This document shows positions 47,618 through 55,640 of a stretch of 64,000 bases of DNA, piece after piece. Under the pieces are notes generated by a model. That model made no database searches. It had not been told where the DNA came from and was given only the letters and a program-made list of their open reading frames with translations. The DNA is from Sedimentisphaera salicampi (lineage in GTDB: Bacteria > Planctomycetota > Phycisphaerae > Sedimentisphaerales > Sedimentisphaeraceae). The stretch is from positions 1,860,001 to 1,924,000 of the forward strand of contig NZ_CP021023.1 of the NCBI RefSeq assembly GCF_002117005.1, given 5' to 3'. The position numbers and the translations under genes were made by a program. Every line of letters starts with the position of its first letter. The stretch's first letter is position 1.

Positions 47618-49252
47618 TCAGAGCTGATAATATTCAAGCTCCGCCAGCGACCTGTCTATTCTTTGCAGAACGCAAGCCTTTCCGAGAATCTCGATCGAAT
47701 CAAATATAGCAGGGCTTATAGTCCCGCCGGAAAGGGCAACCCTGATAGGCTGGGCAATCTTCCCGAGACCAAGCTCATTCTTCTCGCCGTAGGCACGGAG
47801 CTGGGATTCAATGTTTTCAGCGCAGAAATCTTCAATCCCTTCAAGCAGTATCCGCATATCACGCAAAACCGCAAGTCCCTGCCATTCGTTCTTCGCAATC
47901 ACCTTCTTCACGGCCTTTGGATCGTATTGGATATCATTGGTGTCGATGAAAAAGAGCCTGCATTTATCGAGCACGTCCCTGAATGTTTTCGCTCCTCTGC
48001 TCAGGTGCACCGCCCTTTCAAGCAGCCAGTCTTCCTTTTCCAGAAGCGGGCTTGAATTCTTCTCGAGGAATGTTTTAAAGTGCCGGAGGAGGGTTTTGGA
48101 GTCTGCATGGTTTATGTGTTCGGTGTTGAAGGCTATGAGTTTGTCGCGGTCGAAAAAGCTGTTGGCCCTGCCGAGCTTATCGAGCGTGAAGGCGTTTTTT
48201 ATTTCCTCACGGCTCATAATCTCCTTATCTCCGCCGGGATTCCAGCCCAGAAGGGCCACAAAATTCAGCACGGCCTCCGGAACATACCCGCTTTTTACGA
48301 AATCACGCACGTTTATCTCAGGCAGCTTAACCCCGAGGAAATCGGCAATATGATTTACGGCATCCTCATCCGGAACAGCCTTCTTCTTGAGGAATCTCTC
48401 AAGGTCTTCTTCGGTCATCCCGCCGGCAGCGGCAATCTCTGCTTTGCTTTTATCGCTTGCCTTTACAGCTTTGCGCAGTGCGTTTGGCCTTTCCCGCTTG
48501 CTGAGCTTCCCGCCTGTATCGCTTACGGTGAGCGATATATGGGCATACTCCGGCCTTTCAAAGCCAAGGGCCTCCTGCAGGAGGATATGCCCGGGGGTGT
48601 TCATAAGGTGCTCCTGCCCGCGGATAATATGGCTCACGCCCATCAGCGCATCATCCACCACAACAGCAAAATGATACGTGGGGAAGCCGTCGGATTTGCG
48701 GATTATGAAATCGGAAATCTCAGACGGATTTACAGCCACAGTTCCGCGCACCTTGTCTTCAAACACGATCTGTTTGTCCTGCGGGACGGCAAACCGGACA
48801 GTTACAGGCCTGCCCTCTCGACGCGCCTTTTCTGCATCCTGTTCTGTGGGAAGGCTGGCTGGGGTTTTGTAAATAAAGCCGCCGGAATCCTTCACTGCCT
48901 TATCACGCATTTCTGCAAGTTCTTCAGCAGTTTCGAAGCAGTAGTAGGCATTGCCGCTTTCCAGCAGGCGGTTTAAGTGTTCTTGGTATATATCCATCCG
49001 CTCGCTCTGGAGATAAGGGCCGTTCTCCCCGCCCGCTTCGGGGCCTTCGTCCCAGTCTATACCGAGCCAGCGGAGGTCTTCGAGAACCTGCTTCATGGCT
49101 GTGGAGGTGTTGCGTTTCTGGTCGGTATCTTCTATGCGGAGGATAAATTTCCCGCCTGTTTTTCGCGCGTAGAGCCAGTTGAAAAGAGCGGTTCTCGCTC
49201 CGCCGATATGTAAGTAGCCCGTGGGAGAAGGGGCGAATCTTGTAACTGCCAT
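47618..49252 (-). CDS. gltX: Glutamyl-tRNA synthetase
   Basis: A 544-residue class I synthetase charging tRNA-Glu (and tRNA-Gln in organisms that use the amidotransferase route). The start MAVTRFAPSPTGYLHIGG gives the HIGH-type motif at 15-18. RIEDTDQKR and the KMSKS-type motif KLSKR also follow the family, and the C-terminal anticodon-binding helical domain is complete. The longest open frame begins 34 residues earlier, but the conserved start and a GCAGG site favour 49252. This is a bacterial-type GltX of slightly over usual length. Confidence 0.95.
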   Translation of the reverse strand: MAVTRFAPSPTGYLHIGGARTALFNWLYARKTGGKFILRIEDTDQKRNTSTAMKQVLEDLRWLGIDWDEGPEAGGENGPYLQSERMDIYQEHLNRLLESGNAYYCFETAEELAEMRDKAVKDSGGFIYKTPASLPTEQDAEKARREGRPVTVRFAVPQDKQIVFEDKVRGTVAVNPSEISDFIIRKSDGFPTYHFAVVVDDALMGVSHIIRGQEHLMNTPGHILLQEALGFERPEYAHISLTVSDTGGKLSKRERPNALRKAVKASDKSKAEIAAAGGMTEEDLERFLKKKAVPDEDAVNHIADFLGVKLPEINVRDFVKSGYVPEAVLNFVALLGWNPGGDKEIMSREEIKNAFTLDKLGRANSFFDRDKLIAFNTEHINHADSKTLLRHFKTFLEKNSSPLLEKEDWLLERAVHLSRGAKTFRDVLDKCRLFFIDTNDIQYDPKAVKKVIAKNEWQGLAVLRDMRILLEGIEDFCAENIESQLRAYGEKNELGLGKIAQPIRVALSGGTISPAIFDSIEILGKACVLQRIDRSLAELEYYQL

Positions 49253-49499
49253 AGTAAAACCTGCAAAATACAATAAAATTCCAGTTCCTTTGAAAGAGGG
49301 CATTATATTCAAAAAGAGCCTTTTGGAAAGTGGGGAAAGGGCCGGCAGAAACACGCGGACAGATATCTTTTTTGATGCCAGAAGAAGGTTTGCTTGAATC
49401 GCAAAAGAGATAAATCCGCTGATTGCACAGACCTCGCAGATATATTACACAGATTGCACGGAGTTTTTGTGGCCTGTGGCGAGCAGCAGAGCTGCAAGT

Positions 49500-49605
49500 C
49501 CGCCTGCGGCGGGTGGCTCGCGGCTCGGTTTAAACGTTAGTTTCGTGAAGTCGCTGCGAAATGCTAACGACAATCAGAGCCGTGCGTGGAGTCCGCCGAA
49601 GGCGG
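49500..49605 (-). repeat. Palindrome-bounded dispersed repeat (family R1), copy D
   Basis: In reverse it reads CCGCCTTCGGCGG, ACTCCACGCACGGCTCTGAT, TGTCGTTAGCATTTCGCAGC, GTTTAAACCGAGCC, then a closing CCGCCGCAGGCGG, in the same order as copies A and B. Confidence 0.8.
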
Positions 49606-49679
49606 ACGAAACAAGCGGATAGATTCGCTGCTCGTTACGAGTGGCGAGTGGCAGAGCTGCAAGTCCGCCTGTGGCGGAT

Positions 49680-50105
49680 TGTGAGGGGCAAAATCATTAG
49701 TGAAAAATTAGTGTAGATTAGCGGCTGAAAACATCTCTCTCATATTTTTTTCCTCTCCCCTCCGTTTCCTCCGATACCTCCGTGTAAAAATCAATTTAAA
49801 CATTGTAGAAGAGTTTGGTATTGCGGTGAAACGTCCTTCCGGCATAGAGCTTTCCCTCATTTATGCGTCTGTCCCCTCAAATGTGAATTTGATTTATACC
49901 GAGCCTGTCCGCCGGAGGCGGAGAGGAATCGGAGCAATCGGAGGAGGATGTGATAAATTAGACAGGATTAACAAGATTTACAGGATGAGATAAAGATTTC
50001 ATATTAATTTTAAATTGGCTTTCTTATCAAAAAAACTTATCTTAAATCATTAGTGAAAAATTAGTGCTGATTAGTGGTTAAAAAAATATCTCCCCTCTGT
50101 GCCCC
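49680..50105 (-). repeat. Composite intergenic repeat block, right copy (inverted)
   Basis: It shares two long segments in reverse orientation with the left block. About 49795-49872 corresponds to 19748-19830 (phrase GAAGAGTTTGGTATTGCGG), and about 49955-50085 to 19885-20045 (phrase GATAAATTAGACAGGATTAA). Between them lie different short modules. Confidence 0.75.
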
Positions 50106-50128
50106 TCCGCCTGCGGCGGACAGGCTCT

Positions 50129-50245
50129 CCGCCTTCGGCGGACTCCACGTGCGGCTCTGATTGTCTTTAGTATTACGCAGCGATTCCACAAAACGAGATA
50201 TTTAAACTGAGCTACGCTTAAAGGCTTGCCGCAGGCGGGAAGGGT
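50129..50245 (+). repeat. Palindrome-bounded dispersed repeat (family R1), copy C
   Basis: CCGCCTTCGGCGG is followed by ACTCCACGTGCGGCTCTGAT, TTTAGTATTACGCAGCGATT and ACGAGATATTTAAACTGAGC. It ends at a degenerate palindrome near 50228 and lacks the distal GCAGCATTTACGG part of copies A and B. Confidence 0.8.
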
Positions 50246-50481
50246 TAGGAGGTGTTCTAAAGATGATTATCTAGAAGCTTCCGGGATAGAATCTGACAAT
50301 ACAAATTCAGAGTGTATACTGAACCGTATATTGAAACGCCTACTAAACCGTATATGCAGGGCAATTCAAAGAGTTGTGATTATGTGCAAACGGCAATTGA
50401 AAATCTTTCTAAGTATCACGGAGACAATGATTTATGCGAGGAAAATCTACGCAGTGCGTTTGCTTGTGAAATTGGTAAAAA

Positions 50482-50555
50482 TGGGCCGTGCAGGACTTGA
50501 ACCTGCGACCCCCTGCTTGTAAGGCAGGTGCTCTAGCCAACTGAGCTAACAGCCC
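50482..50555 (-). tRNA. tRNA-Val (anticodon TAC)
   Basis: The minus-strand cloverleaf has acceptor stem GGGCTGT/ACGGCCC, D arm GCTCAGTTGGCTAGAGC, anticodon stem CCTGC/GCAGG with loop CTTACAA, and T arm GCAGGTTCAAGTCCTGC. Discriminator A; CCA is not encoded. The repeat-rich gap abuts its 3' side. Confidence 0.95.
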
Positions 50556-50711
50556 TTTAAGAGAGAGGTATAATATTGAAAGCTTTGAAAGAGTCAACTT
50601 TTTTTTGCAGAAAGTTAGGCCTATTGCAAAATTTTTTATTAAGGAGTTTTTGTCATTTTAATGCCCTTTCAATTACTTTAAGTTTTGCTGCAGCAGCCGC
50701 TTCCACACTCT

Positions 50712-53000
50712 TTAAAGCTGAATCTCGCATAGAGCCAGAGAATATGCCGGCAAAGAATAATAAACTGAATTCCCCTTCTCAATAGAATCAGCGGTATTCA
50801 GCAGGGCGCTGTCTCTCCAAACATCGCCGTTTTGAGCGGAAAGTATCTGCACCTGCGCCGATTGCACTGGTGAGCTGTTTTCGATAAGTATCTTTTTTCG
50901 TGAACCGGTTTTGTTGAGCAGGATATTGAACAGCTTATTGTCTTCCTCGTTGTAAGCAGAAACGCAAGGAACAGCCGGCACGCCTGAATCAGAACTCAGG
51001 AGCGTTTCGCCCAGAATACTATTGAAAAGATTCATCGCTTTGAGTACTGGTCTGGGCTGCAATGTTTCGGGGTCTATAAATGCCCTGTCGCCCTGCACAG
51101 CTCCCCATGAGCCCGGCCACCTCGTGGCCATAAACAAATCGCCCTTAATAAACTGCATCATCATCTCACTCTGAATCAAGGCAGCCTGATAATGCGATCT
51201 CTCAATTCTGTGCCATAGGGGCCCTGCGTTCCATTCTGAAATTATAACGTCTATCCCATACTGGGAATACCTGCTGCGGAAATTGTTTATCTCCTCGTTG
51301 TAAGTCAAATGTTCGCCTGCCCATTCGGTATGCTCAGCTGTGATTGGAACATCATTGATAAAATTCTCCCACGTAGCCAAATTCTCAGCCGGCTCATCCT
51401 TATCGCCCCATCTCCAGTAGCAGTGCAGGTCTGCATAGTCAACTTTATCACCTGCAAGCTCAAAAAATTCGCTCCATCTCGGTGCAGAATAAGGCGTATT
51501 GAAATGATTGGAGGTGTTTACGATAATCTCAATATTCGGGTCTATCTGCTTCATTGCGGGGACAAACATATTAACAATACCGGCAAGCTCTGATGCTGTC
51601 ATATTAAAAGGCTCGTTGCCTATACGCCAGTATTTGATGTTGTAATTGTTGTTTTTGCAGTGCTGCACAAGAGCAAGCGTTTCGTTCAATGAATCCTGAA
51701 TTCTGTTGTATCTCCAGCCGGACTGGAAGTTTATCGTAATAAAAGGCTCCACATCAAGCAAATAGCACCAGTACCGATAATCATCTATATCCATGGTATG
51801 TTCGGACTGGCAAACACTTTTATCCTCGAAGTAGTAAAAGGAATCCGGATCGGTCTCCCACGAATCTCTCCAAGCCGGGGCTCCCGGGCATTCCTGCCAG
51901 TGCCAGCCGCCTTTTGCTGTGTCGGGATAACGAAGAACCTCAGCCCCCAGCTCGGAAATCCTCTGGGGAATAATTCCGTTAGACCAGCGCTGGTCATTGT
52001 CGAAGCAGGTATTCACGCACGTTCCGTTTAGGTATGGGCTGATCTGGTGAAGCTGGTTATTATTGTCTATCACTATTTCTACATCCGATTTTAAGCTAAG
52101 CCAGCTAATAGCAAGCTGTTTGAGGTCTTGTTTTGTAATATTTCCTGAGGGCTCTAAGTCTGCGGTTTCGCTGAAATTATCATTCTCAAAATCTGAAAGC
52201 CAGCATTCGCCCAAATTCGAAAAGTCCTCTAAATCTACAACATAATCTGCGTTCAGATCGGAGGGAAAAGTTTTGATTTGCGTTTGGATTATCGTCTTGC
52301 CGTTTTCAAGACGAACCTCCACCTCTGCCAGCGGATGGCCTCCGTATGCCTTGATAAAGCCTTCTGATTTGAGCTGATTTGCCAAATCCTGCTGATCTGC
52401 ATTGATTGTAAGACTGCCGTCAGTTATGTTTATCTTTCCCGTGCTGAGCTGTGAATTATCCACCCTGAGCCAATTCACCTCTACCGTGCCGTCTGCTATA
52501 AACAGATGCCCTGAAGCCGGAGCGTTATTTTCGCTTCTGGCAATCCAGAGGGTGTTGCTGATTCTAACTGAAGAGCCGTTTTTAACAGTCATCCTTCCCG
52601 TTTGAGAATTTCCGACGTAAAAAATGCCTTCAGCATCAAGTGTGCTGTCTGAAAGCAAAAGCTCGGCAGTTCCGCCTCCCCAGCTTCCTGCACCGCCCCA
52701 GCCGTTTACCTGCAGGGAGGCTGATTTCAGCTGCATTTTACCGGTCTTAAATTTGAAAGCATTGCAGCAGAGCTCATCTCCGGATTCTATCACAGGGCTG
52801 GCTGAATCACCCTGCACATCGATTGTAATATCCTCGCTGCAAATCGGGACATGGTTCTGTCCCCAGTTTGCGGGGGTTGTCCATTTATGTCCGCTGCCGT
52901 TGTCAGACCACCAGTTTCCTGCTGCCGCGCAGACTGGTGAGAACAATAAAAAAGCTGAAGCAAATAAGCAAATGATTTGGCTGTAACTTTGTTTTATCAT
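50712..53000 (-). CDS. Secreted GH51/GH39-like glycosidase with internal dockerin-like module
   Basis: A 762-residue exported enzyme. The signal peptide (to about residue 27) is followed by a beta-helical repeat region (NWWSDNGSGHKWTTPANWG onward, 30-240) also found in the neighbouring LamG protein, and a dockerin-like pair of calcium loops (DLNADYVVDLEDF and DLEPSGNITKQDL, 248-302). A TIM barrel (about 310-680) has acid/base Glu463 in WRIGNEPF and nucleophile Glu589 in VIISEWNAG. A C-terminal beta-sandwich completes it. The clan-A layout fits alpha-L-arabinofuranosidase (GH51) or a GH39-like enzyme. It probably removes arabinose from arabinoxylan alongside the other enzymes here. The ribosome-binding site is weak. 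Confidence 0.75.
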   Translation of the reverse strand: MIKQSYSQIICLFASAFLLFSPVCAAAGNWWSDNGSGHKWTTPANWGQNHVPICSEDITIDVQGDSASPVIESGDELCCNAFKFKTGKMQLKSASLQVNGWGGAGSWGGGTAELLLSDSTLDAEGIFYVGNSQTGRMTVKNGSSVRISNTLWIARSENNAPASGHLFIADGTVEVNWLRVDNSQLSTGKINITDGSLTINADQQDLANQLKSEGFIKAYGGHPLAEVEVRLENGKTIIQTQIKTFPSDLNADYVVDLEDFSNLGECWLSDFENDNFSETADLEPSGNITKQDLKQLAISWLSLKSDVEIVIDNNNQLHQISPYLNGTCVNTCFDNDQRWSNGIIPQRISELGAEVLRYPDTAKGGWHWQECPGAPAWRDSWETDPDSFYYFEDKSVCQSEHTMDIDDYRYWCYLLDVEPFITINFQSGWRYNRIQDSLNETLALVQHCKNNNYNIKYWRIGNEPFNMTASELAGIVNMFVPAMKQIDPNIEIIVNTSNHFNTPYSAPRWSEFFELAGDKVDYADLHCYWRWGDKDEPAENLATWENFINDVPITAEHTEWAGEHLTYNEEINNFRSRYSQYGIDVIISEWNAGPLWHRIERSHYQAALIQSEMMMQFIKGDLFMATRWPGSWGAVQGDRAFIDPETLQPRPVLKAMNLFNSILGETLLSSDSGVPAVPCVSAYNEEDNKLFNILLNKTGSRKKILIENSSPVQSAQVQILSAQNGDVWRDSALLNTADSIEKGNSVYYSLPAYSLALCEIQL

Positions 53001-53031
53001 AAAAGCTCAATTCTGAATATTGGAATTAACA

Positions 53032-53064
53032 GAAAAAACCTGCACGCCCCTTTAAGAACGTGCA
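53032..53064 (-). terminator. Terminator between the LamG-dockerin and GH51-like genes
   Basis: On the minus strand TGCACG (53064-53059) pairs with CGTGCA (53046-53041) around a 12-base loop, followed by GGTTTTTTC. It ends the upstream LamG-dockerin transcript, so the GH51-like gene likely has its own promoter. Confidence 0.75.
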
Positions 53065-53092
53065 AGTTTTAGAGCACAGTTGGATGTTTTGA

Positions 53093-55522
53093 TCAGTCTT
53101 CAGAAGGCCAGAGCTTTTCTTCAACCCAGCAGTCGAACATATTGCTCAAATCTGTCAGGTCAACTGAATTGTCGTGGTTTTTATCCGCCCAAGAACGAAC
53201 GGCCTGATACACTGAATCCTGCCCAGCAAGATACAAGATCTCTTCCTGGCTCAGAGCACGGTTGTAGAATCTCAGATCATCAACCTTTCCGTTCCAGCCA
53301 CGAATAAGCTCCCAGTTTGTAACATCAATCAGACTGCAGGCAGAGTAGGCATCTCTTGCCATCATCTCGCCGTTTCTGTATATGTTCAGCTCGCCTGTGT
53401 TTGCATTTTTCACAAAGGCATAATGATTCCAGCTTCCCTGCCAGTCTTCAGGACCTGCCCAGCCCCAGCTGAGCTTGTCGCCGTTCAGTGCAAATTCAAC
53501 TATGTTGCCTTCCTTCTGATACGACCCGGGAAGATAAACTGCTCCAGCCCAGTTTGGATTCTTAAACTTCATCAGATTTTGATCTGATGTCCTGGCATCA
53601 GTATTCCCGTTCACCCACAATGATACAGTAACTTCATCTGCTCCTGCGGCATTCGGGTCTGAGAGTCTTTCAGGTACTAATGATTCTCCCGGGAACTGGA
53701 ACCAGCCGCTGGAAATCACAGAAAGATCTAAACAGCCCCCGTCATAGCCGCTGGTCGGGTTCCAAGCCCCAGCTGGCATACTCGTGCCTTTTAACTCTCC
53801 GTCAAGCTGGTTAGCTGAGCAGTCAGAAATGATTTCACCTTCTGTTTCGTCAAACTTATATCTTGCGGTAAGGCCTGCCGGCTCGCTTTCGGCTGCTGTT
53901 ACAATCTTTCCAGACATTCCCCAGTCATTAGCAATTACAGAATAATCACCAAGATCAGCTAAGCAGTCTGTACCACGGAAATCCCCAAAAGCGTATCTGT
54001 TAACGCAGCGTTTCGGATGAACTTGCAGATTGTCGAAGAATATGCTTCCCTCTCCGCAGCCTGCAGCATCGATCCCGAGAGTAACTGTTTGAACATCTGT
54101 GATATCAACGCCTCCTGCAGCGAAATCAGAGAGCTTTGCATCAAAGCCCTTCCACTGATTTGCCCTGTCTGCAACGGAAGGATTATACAATACGCTGTAG
54201 CTGTTTGAGCTGCTGTCTGTAAGGGAAATAGAAAGCAGAGCGTTCATCGGCAGCTCGCCGAAGAAGCTTACAGTAATTGCTTCGCCCTCTCCAAAAGAAA
54301 GGTCGCTGAATGGCAGAATTCTGGATGTCTCAGCCAGCCCGTCATTGTATGCAAGCTCTACAGCCTGCTGATTCTCCGCTATAACCGTATTAGGGTCGGG
54401 TGCAGGGGACCATACATCGCCAACAGGGGAGGCTTCATCGTAGCTCTCAAAATCATCTATAAGATTATACTCAGGCGTGTTAAAGCTCCATACATCACCC
54501 TTCCAAACTTCAGAAGTATCAGTGTTCACTGAATCCACTCTCCAGAAATACTCCTCATCAAGGCTCAGGCCGGACATAGGCCCGTAAGAATAAACGAGAT
54601 TCGGGTCTGAGTCTGGAGTTTCGAATCTGCCCTGATATATGCCCGTAGTTGAAGGTGTTGCCGCTGATACGTCCTCATAGCTTGTTCCGAAATAAACATC
54701 GTGATGTGTTTCGAATTCACCCGGCTGCCATGAAAGTGTGAGCGGAGCTGTATAATACTCCAATTCCTTCGTATCTGCGGGCATAGGATTGAATACATTC
54801 TCCTCTGGCAGTTTTGATGCGGTTATCACAGTGTGCGTACCGTCTTCAATTATGCTGACTGATCCTCTCGGATCGCCGCCGTAAGCTGTAAGCAGACCGT
54901 CTTGAACATACTGCTCGAATTTGTTCTTCTTATACCCGGCCACTTTCAGCGTGCCTCCGGTTACATCTACTTTACCGCCATCCTGAATGACGATGTCGTC
55001 AGCTGTTACAGTGCCGCCGTAGGCGTTGAGCTCTGCAGTTCCCCCGGAGCTGCTCCAGTCGCCCGGAACATAGAGGCTCCAGTTTACATCAACCGTCCCC
55101 GAATTTACATTCAGCACGCCTCTTGTGTCTGCGTACCGTCCTAGAAACAGTGCTTTCTCTCCAATGAATGAGCCCCCTTGGCTTATTTCGATAGTCCCGT
55201 CTGCATCGCTGCCCCAGTTTCCTGCTGTAACGTTGTCGTATGCCTTCAAGCTGCCTTTAACTACCAGATAACTAGGGCCTGAGTTTTTTCCGACTAACAA
55301 ACTTCCGCATTCAAAATCACCTTCCGGGCTCACCTGAGCCCTTGCTTCCCAGCCGGATTTATTGATCTCTACAGCAGCGGCTGAAGAATCGGGAACTGTG
55401 CTTTGCCCCCAGTTATTCGCATTGCCCCAAGACCAGTCATTATACTCGGCATTAGTCCACCAGTTGGCTGCCTGCGCACTTACGATAATGCACAAAATAC
55501 ACGTAAAGTTTAACAACTTCAT
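53093..55522 (-). CDS. Secreted LamG protein with two dockerin-like modules
   Basis: An 809-residue exported binding protein. After signal peptide MKLLNFTCILCIIVSAQA comes the same beta-helical region as in the GH51-like protein (NWWTNAEYNDWSW onward). Next are a fibronectin-like segment (LTLSWQPGEFETHHDVYFG) and a jelly-roll (NLIDDFESYDEAS). The first dockerin-like loop (DFRGTDCLADLGDYSVIANDW), a LamG domain (ARYKFDETEGEIISDCS) and a final dockerin-like end (DKNHDNSVDLTDLSNMFDCW) complete the order. No catalytic motif. It probably holds plant or algal polysaccharide. The ATG at 55522 has AAGGAG nine bases before it. Confidence 0.8.
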   Translation of the reverse strand: MKLLNFTCILCIIVSAQAANWWTNAEYNDWSWGNANNWGQSTVPDSSAAAVEINKSGWEARAQVSPEGDFECGSLLVGKNSGPSYLVVKGSLKAYDNVTAGNWGSDADGTIEISQGGSFIGEKALFLGRYADTRGVLNVNSGTVDVNWSLYVPGDWSSSGGTAELNAYGGTVTADDIVIQDGGKVDVTGGTLKVAGYKKNKFEQYVQDGLLTAYGGDPRGSVSIIEDGTHTVITASKLPEENVFNPMPADTKELEYYTAPLTLSWQPGEFETHHDVYFGTSYEDVSAATPSTTGIYQGRFETPDSDPNLVYSYGPMSGLSLDEEYFWRVDSVNTDTSEVWKGDVWSFNTPEYNLIDDFESYDEASPVGDVWSPAPDPNTVIAENQQAVELAYNDGLAETSRILPFSDLSFGEGEAITVSFFGELPMNALLSISLTDSSSNSYSVLYNPSVADRANQWKGFDAKLSDFAAGGVDITDVQTVTLGIDAAGCGEGSIFFDNLQVHPKRCVNRYAFGDFRGTDCLADLGDYSVIANDWGMSGKIVTAAESEPAGLTARYKFDETEGEIISDCSANQLDGELKGTSMPAGAWNPTSGYDGGCLDLSVISSGWFQFPGESLVPERLSDPNAAGADEVTVSLWVNGNTDARTSDQNLMKFKNPNWAGAVYLPGSYQKEGNIVEFALNGDKLSWGWAGPEDWQGSWNHYAFVKNANTGELNIYRNGEMMARDAYSACSLIDVTNWELIRGWNGKVDDLRFYNRALSQEEILYLAGQDSVYQAVRSWADKNHDNSVDLTDLSNMFDCWVEEKLWPSED

Positions 55523-55640
55523 AATATAGCTCCTTAAAATTAACATTAAAATCTATTATACACTGCCAAGCCTCTCTGAAGAACACCTATTTGTATTTAT
55601 TATCCGCCAAAACTTAAACAGTGGCTCAGCCTTCTTGTTC

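Larger units (their letters stand above)
49355..50481. other. Repeat-rich gap between gltX and tRNA-Val
   Basis: About 1.1 kb without a credible gene. It contains R1 copies at 49500-49605 (inverted) and 50129-50245, an isolated palindrome at about 49909-49921, and the inverted counterpart of the 19.7-20.1 kb block at 49680-50105. Two overlapping small open frames at 50226-50522 have neither ribosome-binding sites nor recognisable products. Confidence 0.65.

Noticed and set aside
49309-49497. Small frame beyond the gltX start
   Set aside because: It consists of repeat phrases (acagattgcacgg-type) and has no start site.
50226-50522. Small plus-strand frames before tRNA-Val
   Set aside because: One runs into the tRNA gene in antisense; neither has a start site nor a recognisable product. 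A decayed gene remnant cannot be excluded.
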